Shown here one piece after another: positions 27,093 to 36,993 of a stretch of DNA of 64,000 bases; the first letter of the stretch is position 1, and each line of letters opens with the position of its first letter. The stretch spans positions 2,976,001 to 3,040,000 of the forward strand of contig NZ_CP033969.1 in assembly GCF_003854935.1 (NCBI RefSeq), given 5' to 3'. Under the pieces are notes generated by a model. It was not told the DNA's origin. It saw nothing but the letters and a program-made list of their open reading frames with translations, and made no database searches. This DNA comes from Cupriavidus pauculus. Lineage in GTDB: Bacteria > Pseudomonadota > Gammaproteobacteria > Burkholderiales > Burkholderiaceae. The position numbers were made by a program, and so were the translations under genes.

Positions 27093-28307
27093 TCAGCGGA
27101 GCTGGGTCTCCATCGCCTGCTTCAGGTCGCCGATCAGGTCGCGGGTGTCCTCCAGGCCGATATACAGCCGCACCAGTTCGCCGGCGTTCTCCCAGCCGGC
27201 GGGCGGCCACGTGCCGGCCGGGCGCATCGTATCGACGTGGTACGGCACCGCCAGGCTGTGCGCCCCGCCCCATGACCAGCCGATGGCAAACAGCTTCAGC
27301 GCCTCGACAAAGGCGTCCACCTGCTCGCGCGAGTACCGGTCGTGCAGGATGATCGAAAACAGGCCGCCACCGCCCGTGAAGTCGCGCGTCCACTCGGCAT
27401 GGCCGGGGCAGTCGGGCAGCGCCGGGTGCAGCACCCGCGTGACTTCGGGCCGCTGCTTCAGCCATTCCGCCACTTCGCGCGCCGCGCGGTCATGGGCAGC
27501 CAGCCGCACGGGCATGCTCGCCAGCCCGCGCAGCACCAGGAAGCAATCGTCGGCCGAGACGCCCCAGCCCATGATCATGCGCGTGCGCTTGAGCCGGTCG
27601 TGGACCTTGTCGTCGCGCGTGATCACGGCGCCCATCAGCACGTCGCTGCCGCCCGACTGGTACTTGGTCAGCGCCTGCACCGAGATGTCGATGCCCTTGT
27701 CGAACGGCTTGAAGTAGACGCCGGCCGACCAGGTGTTGTCGATGGCGGTCAGCACGCCGCGCGCGCGGGCGGCGGCCACGATGGCGTCGCAGTCCGGCAC
27801 CTCCATCGTCACGGAGCCGGGCGCCTCCATCCAGATCAGCCGCGTATTGGGCTGGATCAGCGCCTCGATGCCCGCGCCGATGGACGGGTGGTAGTAGCGC
27901 ACCGTCACGCCATACTCACGCGCCAGCCATTCGCCGTGATCGCGGTTGGGGCCGTAGACGTTGTCCGGCACCAGCACGTCGTCGCCCGACCGCAGCAGCG
28001 CGAAGTAGACCAGCGAGATCGCCCCCATGCCCGACGGCAGCAGCAGCGTGTGGCGGCCGCCTTCGATCTGGGCCAGTTGCTGGCACAGCGCCTCGCTGGT
28101 GGGGGTGGCGTGCAGGCCGTAGCGCCAATAGGTCTTGCTGGCATCGCCATAGGCGCGCAGCTCGGCCAGGTTGCGGAACACGATGGTGGAACCGCGATAC
28201 GTGGGCGTGGAGAACGAGGCAAAGCCCGGCGCGATGTCGAGATCGGGCTGGACGGCGGTGGTCTGGATAAAGCGCGGCGGGTGGTTGGACGAGTCGGAAG
28301 CGGACAC
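27093..28307 (-). CDS. metC: Cystathionine beta-lyase
   Basis: PLP-dependent Cys/Met-metabolism enzyme of 404 residues, cleaving cystathionine to homocysteine. The Schiff-base Lys is K215 in SVQALTKYQSGGSDVLMG. The phosphate and ring-binding motifs ATPTSEALCQQLA, PSGMGAIS and DNTWSAGVYFKPF are visible. The family also includes cystathionine gamma-synthase and gamma-lyase; the N-terminal pattern and WGGAHSLAVP near the C-terminus favour MetC. Single gene, terminated by the shared hairpin. Confidence 0.88.
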   Translation of the reverse strand: MSASDSSNHPPRFIQTTAVQPDLDIAPGFASFSTPTYRGSTIVFRNLAELRAYGDASKTYWRYGLHATPTSEALCQQLAQIEGGRHTLLLPSGMGAISLVYFALLRSGDDVLVPDNVYGPNRDHGEWLAREYGVTVRYYHPSIGAGIEALIQPNTRLIWMEAPGSVTMEVPDCDAIVAAARARGVLTAIDNTWSAGVYFKPFDKGIDISVQALTKYQSGGSDVLMGAVITRDDKVHDRLKRTRMIMGWGVSADDCFLVLRGLASMPVRLAAHDRAAREVAEWLKQRPEVTRVLHPALPDCPGHAEWTRDFTGGGGLFSIILHDRYSREQVDAFVEALKLFAIGWSWGGAHSLAVPYHVDTMRPAGTWPPAGWENAGELVRLYIGLEDTRDLIGDLKQAMETQLR

Positions 28308-28402
28308 GGCGTGGTTCCCTGGAGAAGACGGATCGAACGTCCGAGCTTACCAGCAAATGCCGCGCCCGCCACGCGGCCGGGCGCCGCTGCCGGGCGGAGA
28401 AC

Positions 28403-29020
28403 CTAGCGGGGCTTGGTCGTCGTGATCGACGACTTGGGCGGCGGTGGCGCGTAGGTGACGCCGCTGCTGGGCGTCATGTCGAATGGCGGGATCACCAGGT
28501 AGCCGCCGAACGGCCGGATCAGGAACGGCAGGACGATGGCCGGGTTGTAGGCGTCGGTCCAGGTGCCGCGCACCGCGCCGTTCCGGTCGATCTGGCCTTC
28601 CCAGTTGCCGGAGACCCGCGTGCCGTCGTCGGACTCCTCCATCAGGAAGGTGCCGTTGTCCCATTCGCCGGACAGCAGCCGCACGCCCTTGCCGTCGCCA
28701 ATCGAGTACTCGCCCTGCAGGCTGTCCCGGGTGTCGGTCTTGGGCGCGATGCGCATCTTGACCGGTTTGTCGCCAACCGTGCCGACGTAGACCGGGTACT
28801 GCGAATATTCCTGCCGGGGTGCCAGCATCCGCGCCGGCCCCGTCGACAGGCTTGTCCCGCGCCTGGCCTCGCCGGACTTGATGGCATCGTTGATGCCGAA
28901 GCCGCCCTGCCCGCCCGTCGACAACGACTCCGGCCCGGCGGCCAGCGCTGCGGCGGGCAGCGCCAGCATTCCGGCCAGGATCGACAGGCAAAACGTGCGG
29001 GGCAGGACAGGACGGGACAA
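28403..29020 (-). CDS. Secreted protein of unknown function
   Basis: A 205-residue protein with a signal peptide (PRTFCLSILAGMLALPAAALAAG, cut near residue 30). I chose the TTG at 29020 because AAGGAAG lies seven bases upstream; a longer reading from a TTG at 29080 would run into the bktB stop region. The mature part has a Gly/Ser-rich start, then beta-like segments (YPVYVGTVGDKPVKMRI, GNWEGQIDRNGAVRGTWTD) that look like a small beta-sandwich or lipocalin-like domain binding or sensing something in the periplasm. The tail is Pro-rich (APPPPKSS). No family recognised. It lies 34 bases downstream of bktB and may be co-transcribed. Confidence 0.65.
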   Translation of the reverse strand: MSRPVLPRTFCLSILAGMLALPAAALAAGPESLSTGGQGGFGINDAIKSGEARRGTSLSTGPARMLAPRQEYSQYPVYVGTVGDKPVKMRIAPKTDTRDSLQGEYSIGDGKGVRLLSGEWDNGTFLMEESDDGTRVSGNWEGQIDRNGAVRGTWTDAYNPAIVLPFLIRPFGGYLVIPPFDMTPSSGVTYAPPPPKSSITTTKPR

Positions 29021-29054
29021 GGGCGCTTCCTTGGGCGATGGGCGTCGGGTGACT

Positions 29055-30239
29055 TTAAACGCGCTCGAAGATTGCGGCAATCCCCTGGCCGCCGCCGATG
29101 CACATCGTCACCAGCGCGTAGCGGCCCTGGACGCGCTGCAGCTCGTGCACGGCCTTGACCGTGATCAGCGCGCCGGTGGCACCGATCGGATGGCCCAGCG
29201 AGATGCCCGAGCCATTCGGGTTGACCTTGGCCGGATCCAGGCCCAGCGCCTTGGTGACGGCGCACGCCTGGGCGGCGAATGCCTCGTTGGCTTCGATGAC
29301 GTCGAGGTCCTTGACCGACAGGCCGGCGCGCTCCAGCGCGATCTTGGTGGCGGGCACCGGGCCGATGCCCATCGTCTTCGGATCGACGCCGGCATGGCCG
29401 TACGACACCAGGCGCGCCAGCGGCTTCAGCCCGCGGCGCTCGGCTTCGGCGCGCTCCATCAGCACCACGGCCGCGGCCGCGTCGTTCAGGCCGGACGCAT
29501 TGCCGGCCGTGACCGTGCCGTTTTCCTTGACGAACACCGGCTTGAGCTTGGCCATGTCGTCCATCGTCGCCTCATGCCGCACGTGCTCGTCGGTGTCGAA
29601 CACCACGTCGCCCTTGCGGGACTTCAGCGTGACCGGGACGATCTGGTCCTTGAAGTAGCCGGCCTTGATCGCGGCCGACGCGCGGCGGTGCGATTCTAGC
29701 GCCGTCTCGTCCTGCTGCTGGCGCGAAATGTCGTATTCCCGGGCCACGTTCTCGGCCGTCACGCCCATGTGGATCGTGTGGAACGGGTCATGCAGCGCGC
29801 CCAGCATCATGTCGATCAGCTTGGCATCGCCCATGCGGGCGCCCCAGCGCGCCATCGGCGCCAGGTACGGCGCGCGGCTCATGCTCTCGGCGCCGCCGCC
29901 GATGGCGACCTCGGCATCGCCCAGCAGGATGGTTTGCGCCGCGCTGACGATGGCCTGCAGGCCCGAGCCGCACAGGCGGTTCACGGTCATGGCCGGCGCG
30001 TGGATCGACACCCCGCCGTTCACGGCCGCCACGCGGCCCAGGTACATGTCCTTGGGCTCGGTCTGGATGACGTTGCCGAACACCACGTGGCCGACGTCGT
30101 CGCCGGACACCGACGCGCGGGCCAGCGCCTCGCGTACCACCAGGGCGCCCATTTCGGTCGGGGCCAGATCCTTCAGGCTGCCGCCGAAGGTACCAATGGC
30201 GGTGCGCACACCGCTGACAACCACCACTTCACGTGCCAT
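29055..30239 (-). CDS. bktB: Beta-ketothiolase BktB
   Basis: Thiolase of 394 residues that condenses acetyl-CoA with propionyl-CoA or longer acyl-CoAs, feeding C5 and longer monomers to polyhydroxyalkanoate. Catalytic Cys90 (VNRLCGSGLQAIVSA), the His in NPNGSGISLGHPIGATG and the second Cys in CIGGGQGIA are visible. Length and sequence are nearly those of Cupriavidus necator BktB as I recall it. GGAGA precedes the ATG at 30239; an in-frame ATG at 30293 lacks a ribosome binding site. Its place near phaCAB-phaR supports a PHA role; it would also work in beta-oxidation. Confidence 0.93.
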   Translation of the reverse strand: MAREVVVVSGVRTAIGTFGGSLKDLAPTEMGALVVREALARASVSGDDVGHVVFGNVIQTEPKDMYLGRVAAVNGGVSIHAPAMTVNRLCGSGLQAIVSAAQTILLGDAEVAIGGGAESMSRAPYLAPMARWGARMGDAKLIDMMLGALHDPFHTIHMGVTAENVAREYDISRQQQDETALESHRRASAAIKAGYFKDQIVPVTLKSRKGDVVFDTDEHVRHEATMDDMAKLKPVFVKENGTVTAGNASGLNDAAAAVVLMERAEAERRGLKPLARLVSYGHAGVDPKTMGIGPVPATKIALERAGLSVKDLDVIEANEAFAAQACAVTKALGLDPAKVNPNGSGISLGHPIGATGALITVKAVHELQRVQGRYALVTMCIGGGQGIAAIFERV

Positions 30240-30354
30240 GTCTCGTCTCCATGCGTTCATGTTGCGGTGCACAGTATAGTCGTCCATCGCCAAAAGCGAA
30301 CGACCGTACTTTTACCTAATCGTCTGGTTGAGCACGCCGGCGGGACGGCCTCCG

Positions 30355-31728
30355 TCAGGCGATTTCACCCCACAGGTCGTGGCCGTCGGCGCCGGTAATC
30401 CGGACGTTCACGAAGTCGCCCGTCTTGTAGCGCTGCGACGGCTTGGCGGCCGGGTCGATGTAGACCAGCCCGTCGATCTCGGGGGCGTCGGCCGACGACC
30501 GGCCGATGCCGCCATCCTGATTGACCTCGTCCACCAGCACGCGCAGCGTCTGGCCCACCTTGCGCTGCAGCCGGCGGGCCGACACGGCCTCGGCCACTTC
30601 CATGAAGCGCGCGCGGCGCTCTTCGCGCACCGCGTCGGGCAGCGCGCCCGGCAGGTCGTTGGCCGTGGCGCCCTCCACCGGCGAGTAGGCAAAGCAGCCC
30701 ACGCGGTCCAGTTCGGCTTCGGCGATGAAGTCGAGCAGCGTCTGGAATTCGGCCTCGGTCTCGCCGGGGAAGCCGGCGATGAAGGTGCTGCGGATGGTCA
30801 GCTCCGGGCAGATCTCACGCCAGGCGCGGATGCGGTCGAGCGTCTTTTCGGCATTGGCCGGACGCTTCATGCGCTTGAGCACGTCGGGGTGGGCGTGCTG
30901 CAGCGGCACGTCCAGGTACGGCAGCACGTGGCCCTGGTTCATCAGCGGGATGACCTCGTCGACGTGCGGATACGGGTAGACATAGTGCAGGCGCACCCAG
31001 GCGCCGTACTGGCTGGCCAGTTCGCCCAGCGCCGCCACCAGCTCGGTCATGCGGGTCTTGAGCGGCCGGCCGGCCCAGAAGCCCGTGCGGTACTTGACGT
31101 CGACGCCATAGGCGCTGGTGTCCTGCGAGATGACCAGCAACTCCTTGACGCCGGCCTTGAACAGATTCTCGGCTTCGAGCATGACTTCCGCCACCGGCCG
31201 CGACACGAGGTCGCCGCGCATCGACGGGATGATGCAGAACGAGCAGCGGTGGTTGCAGCCTTCCGAAATCTTCAGGTAGGCGTAGTGCTTGGGCGTGAGC
31301 TTGATGCCGGCGGCCGGCACCAGGTCGGTGAACGGGTCGTGCGGCTTGGGCAGGTGGGTGTGCACCGCCTGCATGACCTCGCCCAGCGCGTGCGGGCCGG
31401 TCACGGCCAGTACCTTCGGATGGACCGACGACACGATATCCTGCCCCGCCGCGTCCTTCTTGGCCCCGAGACAGCCGGTGACGATCACCTTGCCGTTCTC
31501 GGTCAGCGCCTCGCCGATGGCGTCCAGGCTTTCCTGCACCGCTTCGTCGATAAAGCCGCAGGTGTTCACGACCACCAGGTCGGCGCCGTCGTAGGTGCCG
31601 CTGATGGCATACCCCTCGGCGCGCAATTGCGTGATGATCTGCTCCGAATCCACAAGGGCCTTCGGGCAGCCAAGTGACACAAAGCCGACTTTCGGCGCAG
31701 GATTGGACAGATTGGTTTCAGACGACAT
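30355..31728 (-). CDS. rimO: Ribosomal protein uS12 methylthiotransferase RimO
   Basis: Radical-SAM enzyme of 457 residues that methylthiolates an Asp of ribosomal protein S12. The N-terminal MTTase domain holds the three auxiliary-cluster Cys residues C21, C57 and C86. The radical-SAM cluster is C158, C162 and C165 (CNHRCSFC). A TRAM domain closes the protein. Related MiaB would show a different cysteine context (CVPYTRG); here the sequence is CIIPSMRG, typical of RimO. Single gene between bktB and phaR. Confidence 0.96.
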   Translation of the reverse strand: MSSETNLSNPAPKVGFVSLGCPKALVDSEQIITQLRAEGYAISGTYDGADLVVVNTCGFIDEAVQESLDAIGEALTENGKVIVTGCLGAKKDAAGQDIVSSVHPKVLAVTGPHALGEVMQAVHTHLPKPHDPFTDLVPAAGIKLTPKHYAYLKISEGCNHRCSFCIIPSMRGDLVSRPVAEVMLEAENLFKAGVKELLVISQDTSAYGVDVKYRTGFWAGRPLKTRMTELVAALGELASQYGAWVRLHYVYPYPHVDEVIPLMNQGHVLPYLDVPLQHAHPDVLKRMKRPANAEKTLDRIRAWREICPELTIRSTFIAGFPGETEAEFQTLLDFIAEAELDRVGCFAYSPVEGATANDLPGALPDAVREERRARFMEVAEAVSARRLQRKVGQTLRVLVDEVNQDGGIGRSSADAPEIDGLVYIDPAAKPSQRYKTGDFVNVRITGADGHDLWGEIA

Positions 31729-31941
31729 GGGGCACCGCGAATGTGGGGGTATCTGGGCGGCCGACCGTCCCCGGTGGCGCGCCGCGCTGGACTGACGGCA
31801 TGCGGCGAGCCTGCCGGGCGCCGTCCTTGCCGTGAAAGGCGGAGATTTTACCCTGATGCGGCCGACTTGGCGTGCCCGGCGCCCAATCGCGCCCCCAGGG
31901 CGCCCCCTTCCGTCTCCCGGGCGGAATTCATCCCTTCAAGC

Positions 31942-31967
31942 AAAAAGCCCTGCCAACCTCGCAGGGC
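31942..31967 (-). terminator. Intrinsic terminator after phaR
   Basis: On the minus strand a 7-bp stem gccctgc / gcagggc with a 7-base loop is followed by five T. It lies 38 bases after the phaR stop. Confidence 0.8.
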
Positions 31968-32004
31968 CCTTCTTCCAGCCGCCTTCGGGCGGCCGCCAGC
32001 GGCG

Positions 32005-32556
32005 TTACTTCTTGTCCGTCTGGTTGAACGGGAACGTGCCGAACATGCTCTTGGCCTGGTTCTGCATCTGTTCCTGCATCTGCACGAACAGGTTCTTGCT
32101 CTGCTCGATGTAGTTGCTCATCATGCCCTGCATCATCGGGCCCTGCAGGTTCATGAACTGCGACCACATGTCGGGGCTGAACGCCTCGCCCGAGTACAGG
32201 CCCTTGGAGTTCTCGGCCAGCTTGTTCTGGATGTCGATGAACGCCTGGATGTTCTTTTCCAGGTAGGTGCCCATCATGCCCTGCATCGCGTGGCCGTAGA
32301 AACGGATGATCTGCGACAGCATGGCGCTGGAGAACATCGGCACGCCGCCCGTTTCCTCTTCCAGGATGATCTGCAGCAGGATGCTGCGCGTGAGTTCCTC
32401 GCCCGACTTGGCGTCGACGACCTTGAAGTCCTCGGTGTCCATGACAAGCTGCTTGACGTCCGCGAGCGTGATGTAGGTGCTGGTCTGCGTATCGTAGAGC
32501 CGGCGATTGGGATATTTCTTGATCAGTCGCTCTGCGCCTTTCTTGGTCGTGGCCAT
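32005..32556 (-). CDS. phaR: Polyhydroxyalkanoate synthesis repressor PhaR
   Basis: Regulator of 183 residues that binds both DNA and PHA granules and represses phasin genes and itself until polymer appears. The N-terminal PHB-accumulation regulator domain is obvious (RLIKKYPNRRLYDTQTSTYITLADVK). The C-terminal part is Met/Gln-rich and helical (PMMQGMMSNYIEQSKNLFVQ), the part thought to touch granules. Start 32556 has AAGGA upstream and gives the length known for C. necator. It lies 411 bases downstream of phaB, behind a terminator, so it has its own promoter. Confidence 0.95.
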   Translation of the reverse strand: MATTKKGAERLIKKYPNRRLYDTQTSTYITLADVKQLVMDTEDFKVVDAKSGEELTRSILLQIILEEETGGVPMFSSAMLSQIIRFYGHAMQGMMGTYLEKNIQAFIDIQNKLAENSKGLYSGEAFSPDMWSQFMNLQGPMMQGMMSNYIEQSKNLFVQMQEQMQNQAKSMFGTFPFNQTDKK

Positions 32557-32967
32557 CGATGCTCTATCCTTTTGTCGTCGCTGATGCCGGCGGGGGCATC
32601 CGCTGCTGCGCCGCCTCGGCAACGCTGCTGCACCGCATGCGATGCAGTGCGCAATTGGGGCCGCGTCCCGGGGGTGCCGGGCGCCTGCGCCGCGCAAGAT
32701 ACAACCGGACCAGACCCTAAGCCAAGCGCTCTACTTTGGTGCCGGTTGCGCCATTGCCCTGATTCTATGCTCAAGAAAGCACTATGGAAAGCGGGCCGGC
32801 TTTAAGGAAAACCCGCAGCAAAACGGCGTTTCAAACAAAAACGCCGCCCGGCGCCAGCAGGCGCGGGACGGCGTTGGGCCGGCAACCGGGGAAGGCAGCC
32901 CCCGGCTTGTGCAGTGCGCTGGATGCGGCGCATCAAGCGGCCGCGCTGCGCACCGCGCCGCCGGGCG
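32557..32967 (-). promoter_or_regulatory. 411-bp gap between phaB and phaR: phaCAB terminator and phaR promoter region
   Basis: No gene found. The phaB-proximal end carries the terminator listed separately. On the minus strand, TTGGCT, 18 bases and TATCTT (around 32695-32725) is a possible phaR promoter. PhaR in C. necator represses its own gene, so an operator is expected here, but I did not recognise one with certainty. The middle holds GC-rich imperfect hairpins only. Confidence 0.4.
32837..32874 (-). terminator. Strong terminator of the phaCAB operon
   Basis: Arms at 32841-32855 and 32860-32874 pair over 13 of 15 positions around loop agca, followed on the minus strand by five T. It would stop phaCAB transcripts before phaR. 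Confidence 0.8.
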
Positions 32968-33708
32968 TCAGCCCATGTGCAGGCCGCCGTTCAGCGAGAA
33001 GTCGGCGCCGGTCGAAAAACCCGACTCCTCCGACGCCAGCCAGGCGCAGATCGACGCAATCTCTTCCGGCTCGCCCAGGCGCTTGACCGGAATCGTCGCC
33101 ACGATCTTGTCCAGCACGTCCTGGCGGATCGACTTGACCATGTCCGTGGCGATATAGCCCGGCGACACCGTGTTGACGGTCACGCCCTTGGTCGCCATTT
33201 CCTGCGCCAGCGCCATCGTGAAGCCGTGCAGGCCGGCCTTGGCCGTGGAGTAATTGGTCTGGCCGAACTGGCCCTTCTGGCCGTTCACCGACGAAATATT
33301 GACGATGCGGCCCCAGCCGCGGTCGGCCATGCCGTCGATGACCTGCTTGGTCACGTTGAACAGCGACGTCAGATTGGTGTCGATCACCGCGTCCCAGTCG
33401 GCGCGGGTCATCTTGCGGAACACCACGTCGCGCGTGATGCCGGCGTTGTTGATCAGCACGTCCACCTCGCCGACCTCGGACTTGACCTTGTCGAACGCGG
33501 CCTTGGTCGAATCCCAGTCGGCCACGTTGCCTTCGGACGCGATGAACTCGAAGCCAAGCGCGCGCTGCTGTTCCAGCCATTTCTCGCGGCGCGGCGAGTT
33601 CGGGCCGCAGCCCGCCACCACCGTGAAGCCGTCCTTCGCCAGGCGCTGGCAGATCGCGGTTCCGATGCCGCCCATGCCGCCGGTCACATATGCAATGCGC
33701 TGAGTCAT
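32968..33708 (-). CDS. phaB: Acetoacetyl-CoA reductase
   Basis: NADPH-dependent short-chain dehydrogenase of 246 residues making (R)-3-hydroxybutyryl-CoA, the monomer for PhaC. The Rossmann motif is TGGMGGIGTAI, and the catalytic set is S140, Y153 and K157 in NYSTAKAG. The substrate lid SPGYIATDMV matches PhaB. Length equals that of C. necator PhaB. Strong ribosome binding site AGGAG. Third gene of phaCAB, 111 bases after phaA. Confidence 0.96.
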   Translation of the reverse strand: MTQRIAYVTGGMGGIGTAICQRLAKDGFTVVAGCGPNSPRREKWLEQQRALGFEFIASEGNVADWDSTKAAFDKVKSEVGEVDVLINNAGITRDVVFRKMTRADWDAVIDTNLTSLFNVTKQVIDGMADRGWGRIVNISSVNGQKGQFGQTNYSTAKAGLHGFTMALAQEMATKGVTVNTVSPGYIATDMVKSIRQDVLDKIVATIPVKRLGEPEEIASICAWLASEESGFSTGADFSLNGGLHMG

Positions 33709-33819
33709 ATCCACTCCTGGTTGCTCGATCGTCGGGATCGAAGCTTGGTCGTTATTGTCGATCGCGGCGGCCGCCTTCCTCGGTACGGGCCGCCGGATCA
33801 CCCCTCAATGCACTGCCCT

Positions 33820-34998
33820 TCAACGCTCCACTGCCAGCGCCACACCCATGCCGCCGCCGATGCACAGCGAGGCCAGGCCCTTCTTCGCGTCGCGACGCTT
33901 CATTTCGTGCAGCAGGGTCACCAGGATGCGGCAGCCCGATGCACCGATCGGATGGCCGATGGCGATGGCGCCACCGTTCACGTTGATCTTCGACTGGTCC
34001 CAGCCCATCTGCTGATGCACGGCCAGCGCCTGGGCGGCGAACGCCTCGTTGATCTCCATCAGGTCCAGGTCCTTGACCTCCCAGCCCGCGCGCGACAGGC
34101 AGCGCTTGCTGGCCGGCACCGGGCCCATGCCCATCACGGCCGGGTCCACGCCGGCGTTGGCGTACGCCTTGATCGTCGCCAGCGGCGTCAGGCCCAGTTC
34201 CTTGGCCTTGGCGGCCGACATGACCACCACGGCGGCGGCGCCGTCGTTCAGGCCCGACGCGTTGGCGGCCGTCACCGTGCCGGCCTTGTCGAAGGCCGGC
34301 TTCAGGCCGGCCAGGCTGTCCAGCGTGGCGCCGTGGCGCACGAACTCGTCGGTCTTGAACGCCACCGGGTCGCCCTTGCGCTGGGGAATCATCACCGGCA
34401 CGATTTCCTCGTCGAACTTGCCCGCCTTCTGGGCAGCCTCGGCCTTGTTCTGCGAACCGACGGCGAATTCGTCCTGCGCCTCGCGCGTGATGCCGTATTC
34501 CTTGGCGACGTTCTCGGCCGTGATGCCCATGTGGTACTGGTTGTACACGTCCCACAGGCCGTCGACGATCATCGTGTCGACCAGCTTGGCGTCACCCATG
34601 CGGAAGCCGTCGCGCGAGCCCGGCAGCACGTGCGGGGCGGCGCTCATGTTCTCCATGCCGCCGGCCACCACGATCTCGGCCTCGCCGGCCAGGATGGCAT
34701 TGGCGGCCAGCATCACGGCCTTCAGGCCCGAGCCGCACACCTTGTTGATGGTCATGGCCGGCACCATGTCGGGCAGGCCGGCCTTGCGCGACGCCTGGCG
34801 CGCCGGGTTCTGGCCCGAGCCGGCCGTCAGCACCTGGCCCATGATCACTTCGCTCACCTGGTCCGGCTTGACGCCGGCGCGCTCCAGCGCGGCCTTGATC
34901 ACGATGGCGCCCAGTTCCGGCGCGGGAATCTTCGCCAGGGAGCCGCCGAACTTGCCAACTGCGGTGCGGGCTGCGGAAACAATGACGATGTCGGTCAT
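33820..34998 (-). CDS. phaA: Acetyl-CoA acetyltransferase PhaA
   Basis: Cytoplasmic thiolase of 392 residues condensing two acetyl-CoA to acetoacetyl-CoA. Nucleophile Cys88 lies in [15 protein letters not shown], the catalytic His in [14 protein letters not shown] and the second Cys in CIGGGMG. It is a different paralogue from BktB, which lies 4 kb away. AAGGA precedes the ATG; an in-frame ATG at 35052 is upstream of the ribosome binding site. Second gene of the PHA operon, 75 bases after phaC. Confidence 0.96.
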   Translation of the reverse strand: MTDIVIVSAARTAVGKFGGSLAKIPAPELGAIVIKAALERAGVKPDQVSEVIMGQVLTAGSGQNPARQASRKAGLPDMVPAMTINKVCGSGLKAVMLAANAILAGEAEIVVAGGMENMSAAPHVLPGSRDGFRMGDAKLVDTMIVDGLWDVYNQYHMGITAENVAKEYGITREAQDEFAVGSQNKAEAAQKAGKFDEEIVPVMIPQRKGDPVAFKTDEFVRHGATLDSLAGLKPAFDKAGTVTAANASGLNDGAAAVVVMSAAKAKELGLTPLATIKAYANAGVDPAVMGMGPVPASKRCLSRAGWEVKDLDLMEINEAFAAQALAVHQQMGWDQSKINVNGGAIAIGHPIGASGCRILVTLLHEMKRRDAKKGLASLCIGGGMGVALAVER

Positions 34999-35073
34999 TT
35001 GAGGTCCTTTCAAGAAATCGGATCGCGGATCGGTTCGATGCGGGCCGGACATGCCGCCCGGCCCAGGTGAGAA

Positions 35074-36993
35074 TCAGGCGCGCTGCTTGACGTAGCGTCC
35101 CGGCGCGGGTTCGATGACCGGGTAGTGGGCGTTGCCCAGCGACGCCGCCGCGGCGCGCTTCTGCCCCGCCTGCTTGCCCAGCCAGGCCATCCAGTCGGGC
35201 CACCAGCTACCCGGATGCTCCTGCGCGCCGGCCAGCCATTCCTGCGCGGTGGCGGGCAGCGCGTCGTTGGTCCAGTGGCTGCGCTTCTTCTTGGCCGGCG
35301 GATTGATCACGCCAGCGATGTGCCCGGACGCGCCCAGCACGAAGCGCAGCTTGTTGTTCAGCAGCGCGGTGGATGCGTATGCCGACGCCCACGGCACGAT
35401 GTGGTCCTCGCGCGACCCGTAGATATAGGTCGGCACGTCGATGGCGCCCAGGTCCACCGGCGCGTTGCAGACGGTCAGCTTGCCGGGCACCTTCAGTTCG
35501 TCCTGCAGGTACGTGTGGCGCAGGTACCAGCAGTACCACGGCCCCGGCAGGTTGGTGGCGTCGCCGTTCCAGAACAGCAGGTCGAACGGCACCGGCGTGT
35601 TGCCCTTGAGATAGTTGTCGACCACGTAGTTCCAGACCAGGTCGTTGGGCCGCAGGAACGAGAACGTGTTCGCCAGCTCCACGCCGCGCAGCAGCCCGCA
35701 CGGCGCGCCAGCGGCGCCGCCCAGCGTGGCTTCGCGCAGCTGCACGTGGGCCTCGTCGACAAAGACGTCGAGGATGCCGGTGTCCGAGAAATCGAGCAGC
35801 GTGGTCAGCAGCGTCAGGCTGGCGGTCGGCTGTTCGCCGCGCGCGGCCAGCACGGCCAGCGCCGTGGAGACGATGGTGCCGCCCACGCAGAAGCCCAGCA
35901 CGTTGATCTTGTCCTGCCCGCTGATGTCGCGCGCCACCTCGATCGCACGGATGGCCGCGTGCTCGATGTAGTCGTCCCAGGTGCGCTCGGCCATCGACGC
36001 GTCCGGGTTGCGCCACGACACCAGGAACACGGTGTGGCCGTTCTCCACGGCATGGCGCACCAGCGAGCTTTCCGGCTGGAGATCGAGGATGTAGTACTTG
36101 TTGATGCACGGCGGCACCAGCAGCAGCGGCCGCGCGTAGACCTTGTCGGTCAGTGGCTGGTATTGCAGCAGCTGGAAGTATTCGTTTTCGTAGACCACGG
36201 CGCCTTCGGTCACGGCAACGTTGCGGCCCACCTCGAAGGCGGCCTCGTCGGTCTGCGAGATCTTGCCGCGCTGCAGGTCTTCCAGCATGTTGCGCACGCC
36301 GTTGCGCAGCGATTCGCCGCCCGATTCGATCAGGCGCTGCTGGGCATCGGGGTTCAGCGCGAGGAAGTTGGCCGGCGACATGGCGTCGACCCACTGCGAC
36401 ACGGCAAAGCGGATGCGCTGGCGCACCTTCGGGTCCGCCTCGACGGCGTCGGCCATCTCGGTCATCGCGCGGGCGGTCAGCAGGTAGAACGCGGCGGTGT
36501 AGCGGTAAGGGGCATTGTTGCGCCAGGCCGGGCTGGCAAAGCGGCGATCGGACAGGCGCTGGCTGGCGGCCCCGCCGTCGCCATTGCCGGCGGGCGTGCC
36601 GTTGGCGGCCATGGCGCCCTCGCCCATCTCGCGCCACAGTTCGGCAAAGTCCTGCATGTAGCGCTGCTGGATGGCGGCGAGCTGGTCCGGGGCGATCTTG
36701 ACCGCGGCACCGTTGACGCCGCCGGCCGGAAAGGCTTGCTGGAACGCCTTGGCAAAGGCGTCGCCGCCGGGGAATCCGCCTGGAAACCCGCCCGGCATGG
36801 CGCCCTGGAATCCGGCCGGGAACGCGCCGGCCAGGCCCGCCGGAAAACCGGCCGGCATGGCGCCGTTGGCTTCGGGTACCCACTGACGGGACCATTCCAG
36901 CCATGCCGCTGGATCGAATGGCCCCGGCGCAAATTGAAACGGTTGGGACTTGTCTTCCGGTCCGGAAGATGCCGCACCTTTGCCGGTCGCCAT
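35074..36993 (-). CDS. phaC: Class I poly(3-hydroxyalkanoate) synthase PhaC
   Basis: Granule-associated polymerase of 639 residues. The catalytic triad is visible: C369 in LGFCVGGT, D530 in SREDHIV and H558 in ASGHIAG, each shifted by +50 from the C. necator enzyme (C319, D480, H508). The N-terminus MATGKGAA and the stretch FDPAAWLEWSRQW match that enzyme. The shift comes mainly from a low-complexity stretch at about residues 45-92, rich in Gly, Pro, Phe and Ala (DNA 36718-36861), absent from C. necator PhaC as I recall it. The start is confirmed by that N-terminal match and a GAGAG site upstream. First gene of phaCAB. Confidence 0.96.
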   Translation of the reverse strand: MATGKGAASSGPEDKSQPFQFAPGPFDPAAWLEWSRQWVPEANGAMPAGFPAGLAGAFPAGFQGAMPGGFPGGFPGGDAFAKAFQQAFPAGGVNGAAVKIAPDQLAAIQQRYMQDFAELWREMGEGAMAANGTPAGNGDGGAASQRLSDRRFASPAWRNNAPYRYTAAFYLLTARAMTEMADAVEADPKVRQRIRFAVSQWVDAMSPANFLALNPDAQQRLIESGGESLRNGVRNMLEDLQRGKISQTDEAAFEVGRNVAVTEGAVVYENEYFQLLQYQPLTDKVYARPLLLVPPCINKYYILDLQPESSLVRHAVENGHTVFLVSWRNPDASMAERTWDDYIEHAAIRAIEVARDISGQDKINVLGFCVGGTIVSTALAVLAARGEQPTASLTLLTTLLDFSDTGILDVFVDEAHVQLREATLGGAAGAPCGLLRGVELANTFSFLRPNDLVWNYVVDNYLKGNTPVPFDLLFWNGDATNLPGPWYCWYLRHTYLQDELKVPGKLTVCNAPVDLGAIDVPTYIYGSREDHIVPWASAYASTALLNNKLRFVLGASGHIAGVINPPAKKKRSHWTNDALPATAQEWLAGAQEHPGSWWPDWMAWLGKQAGQKRAAAASLGNAHYPVIEPAPGRYVKQRA

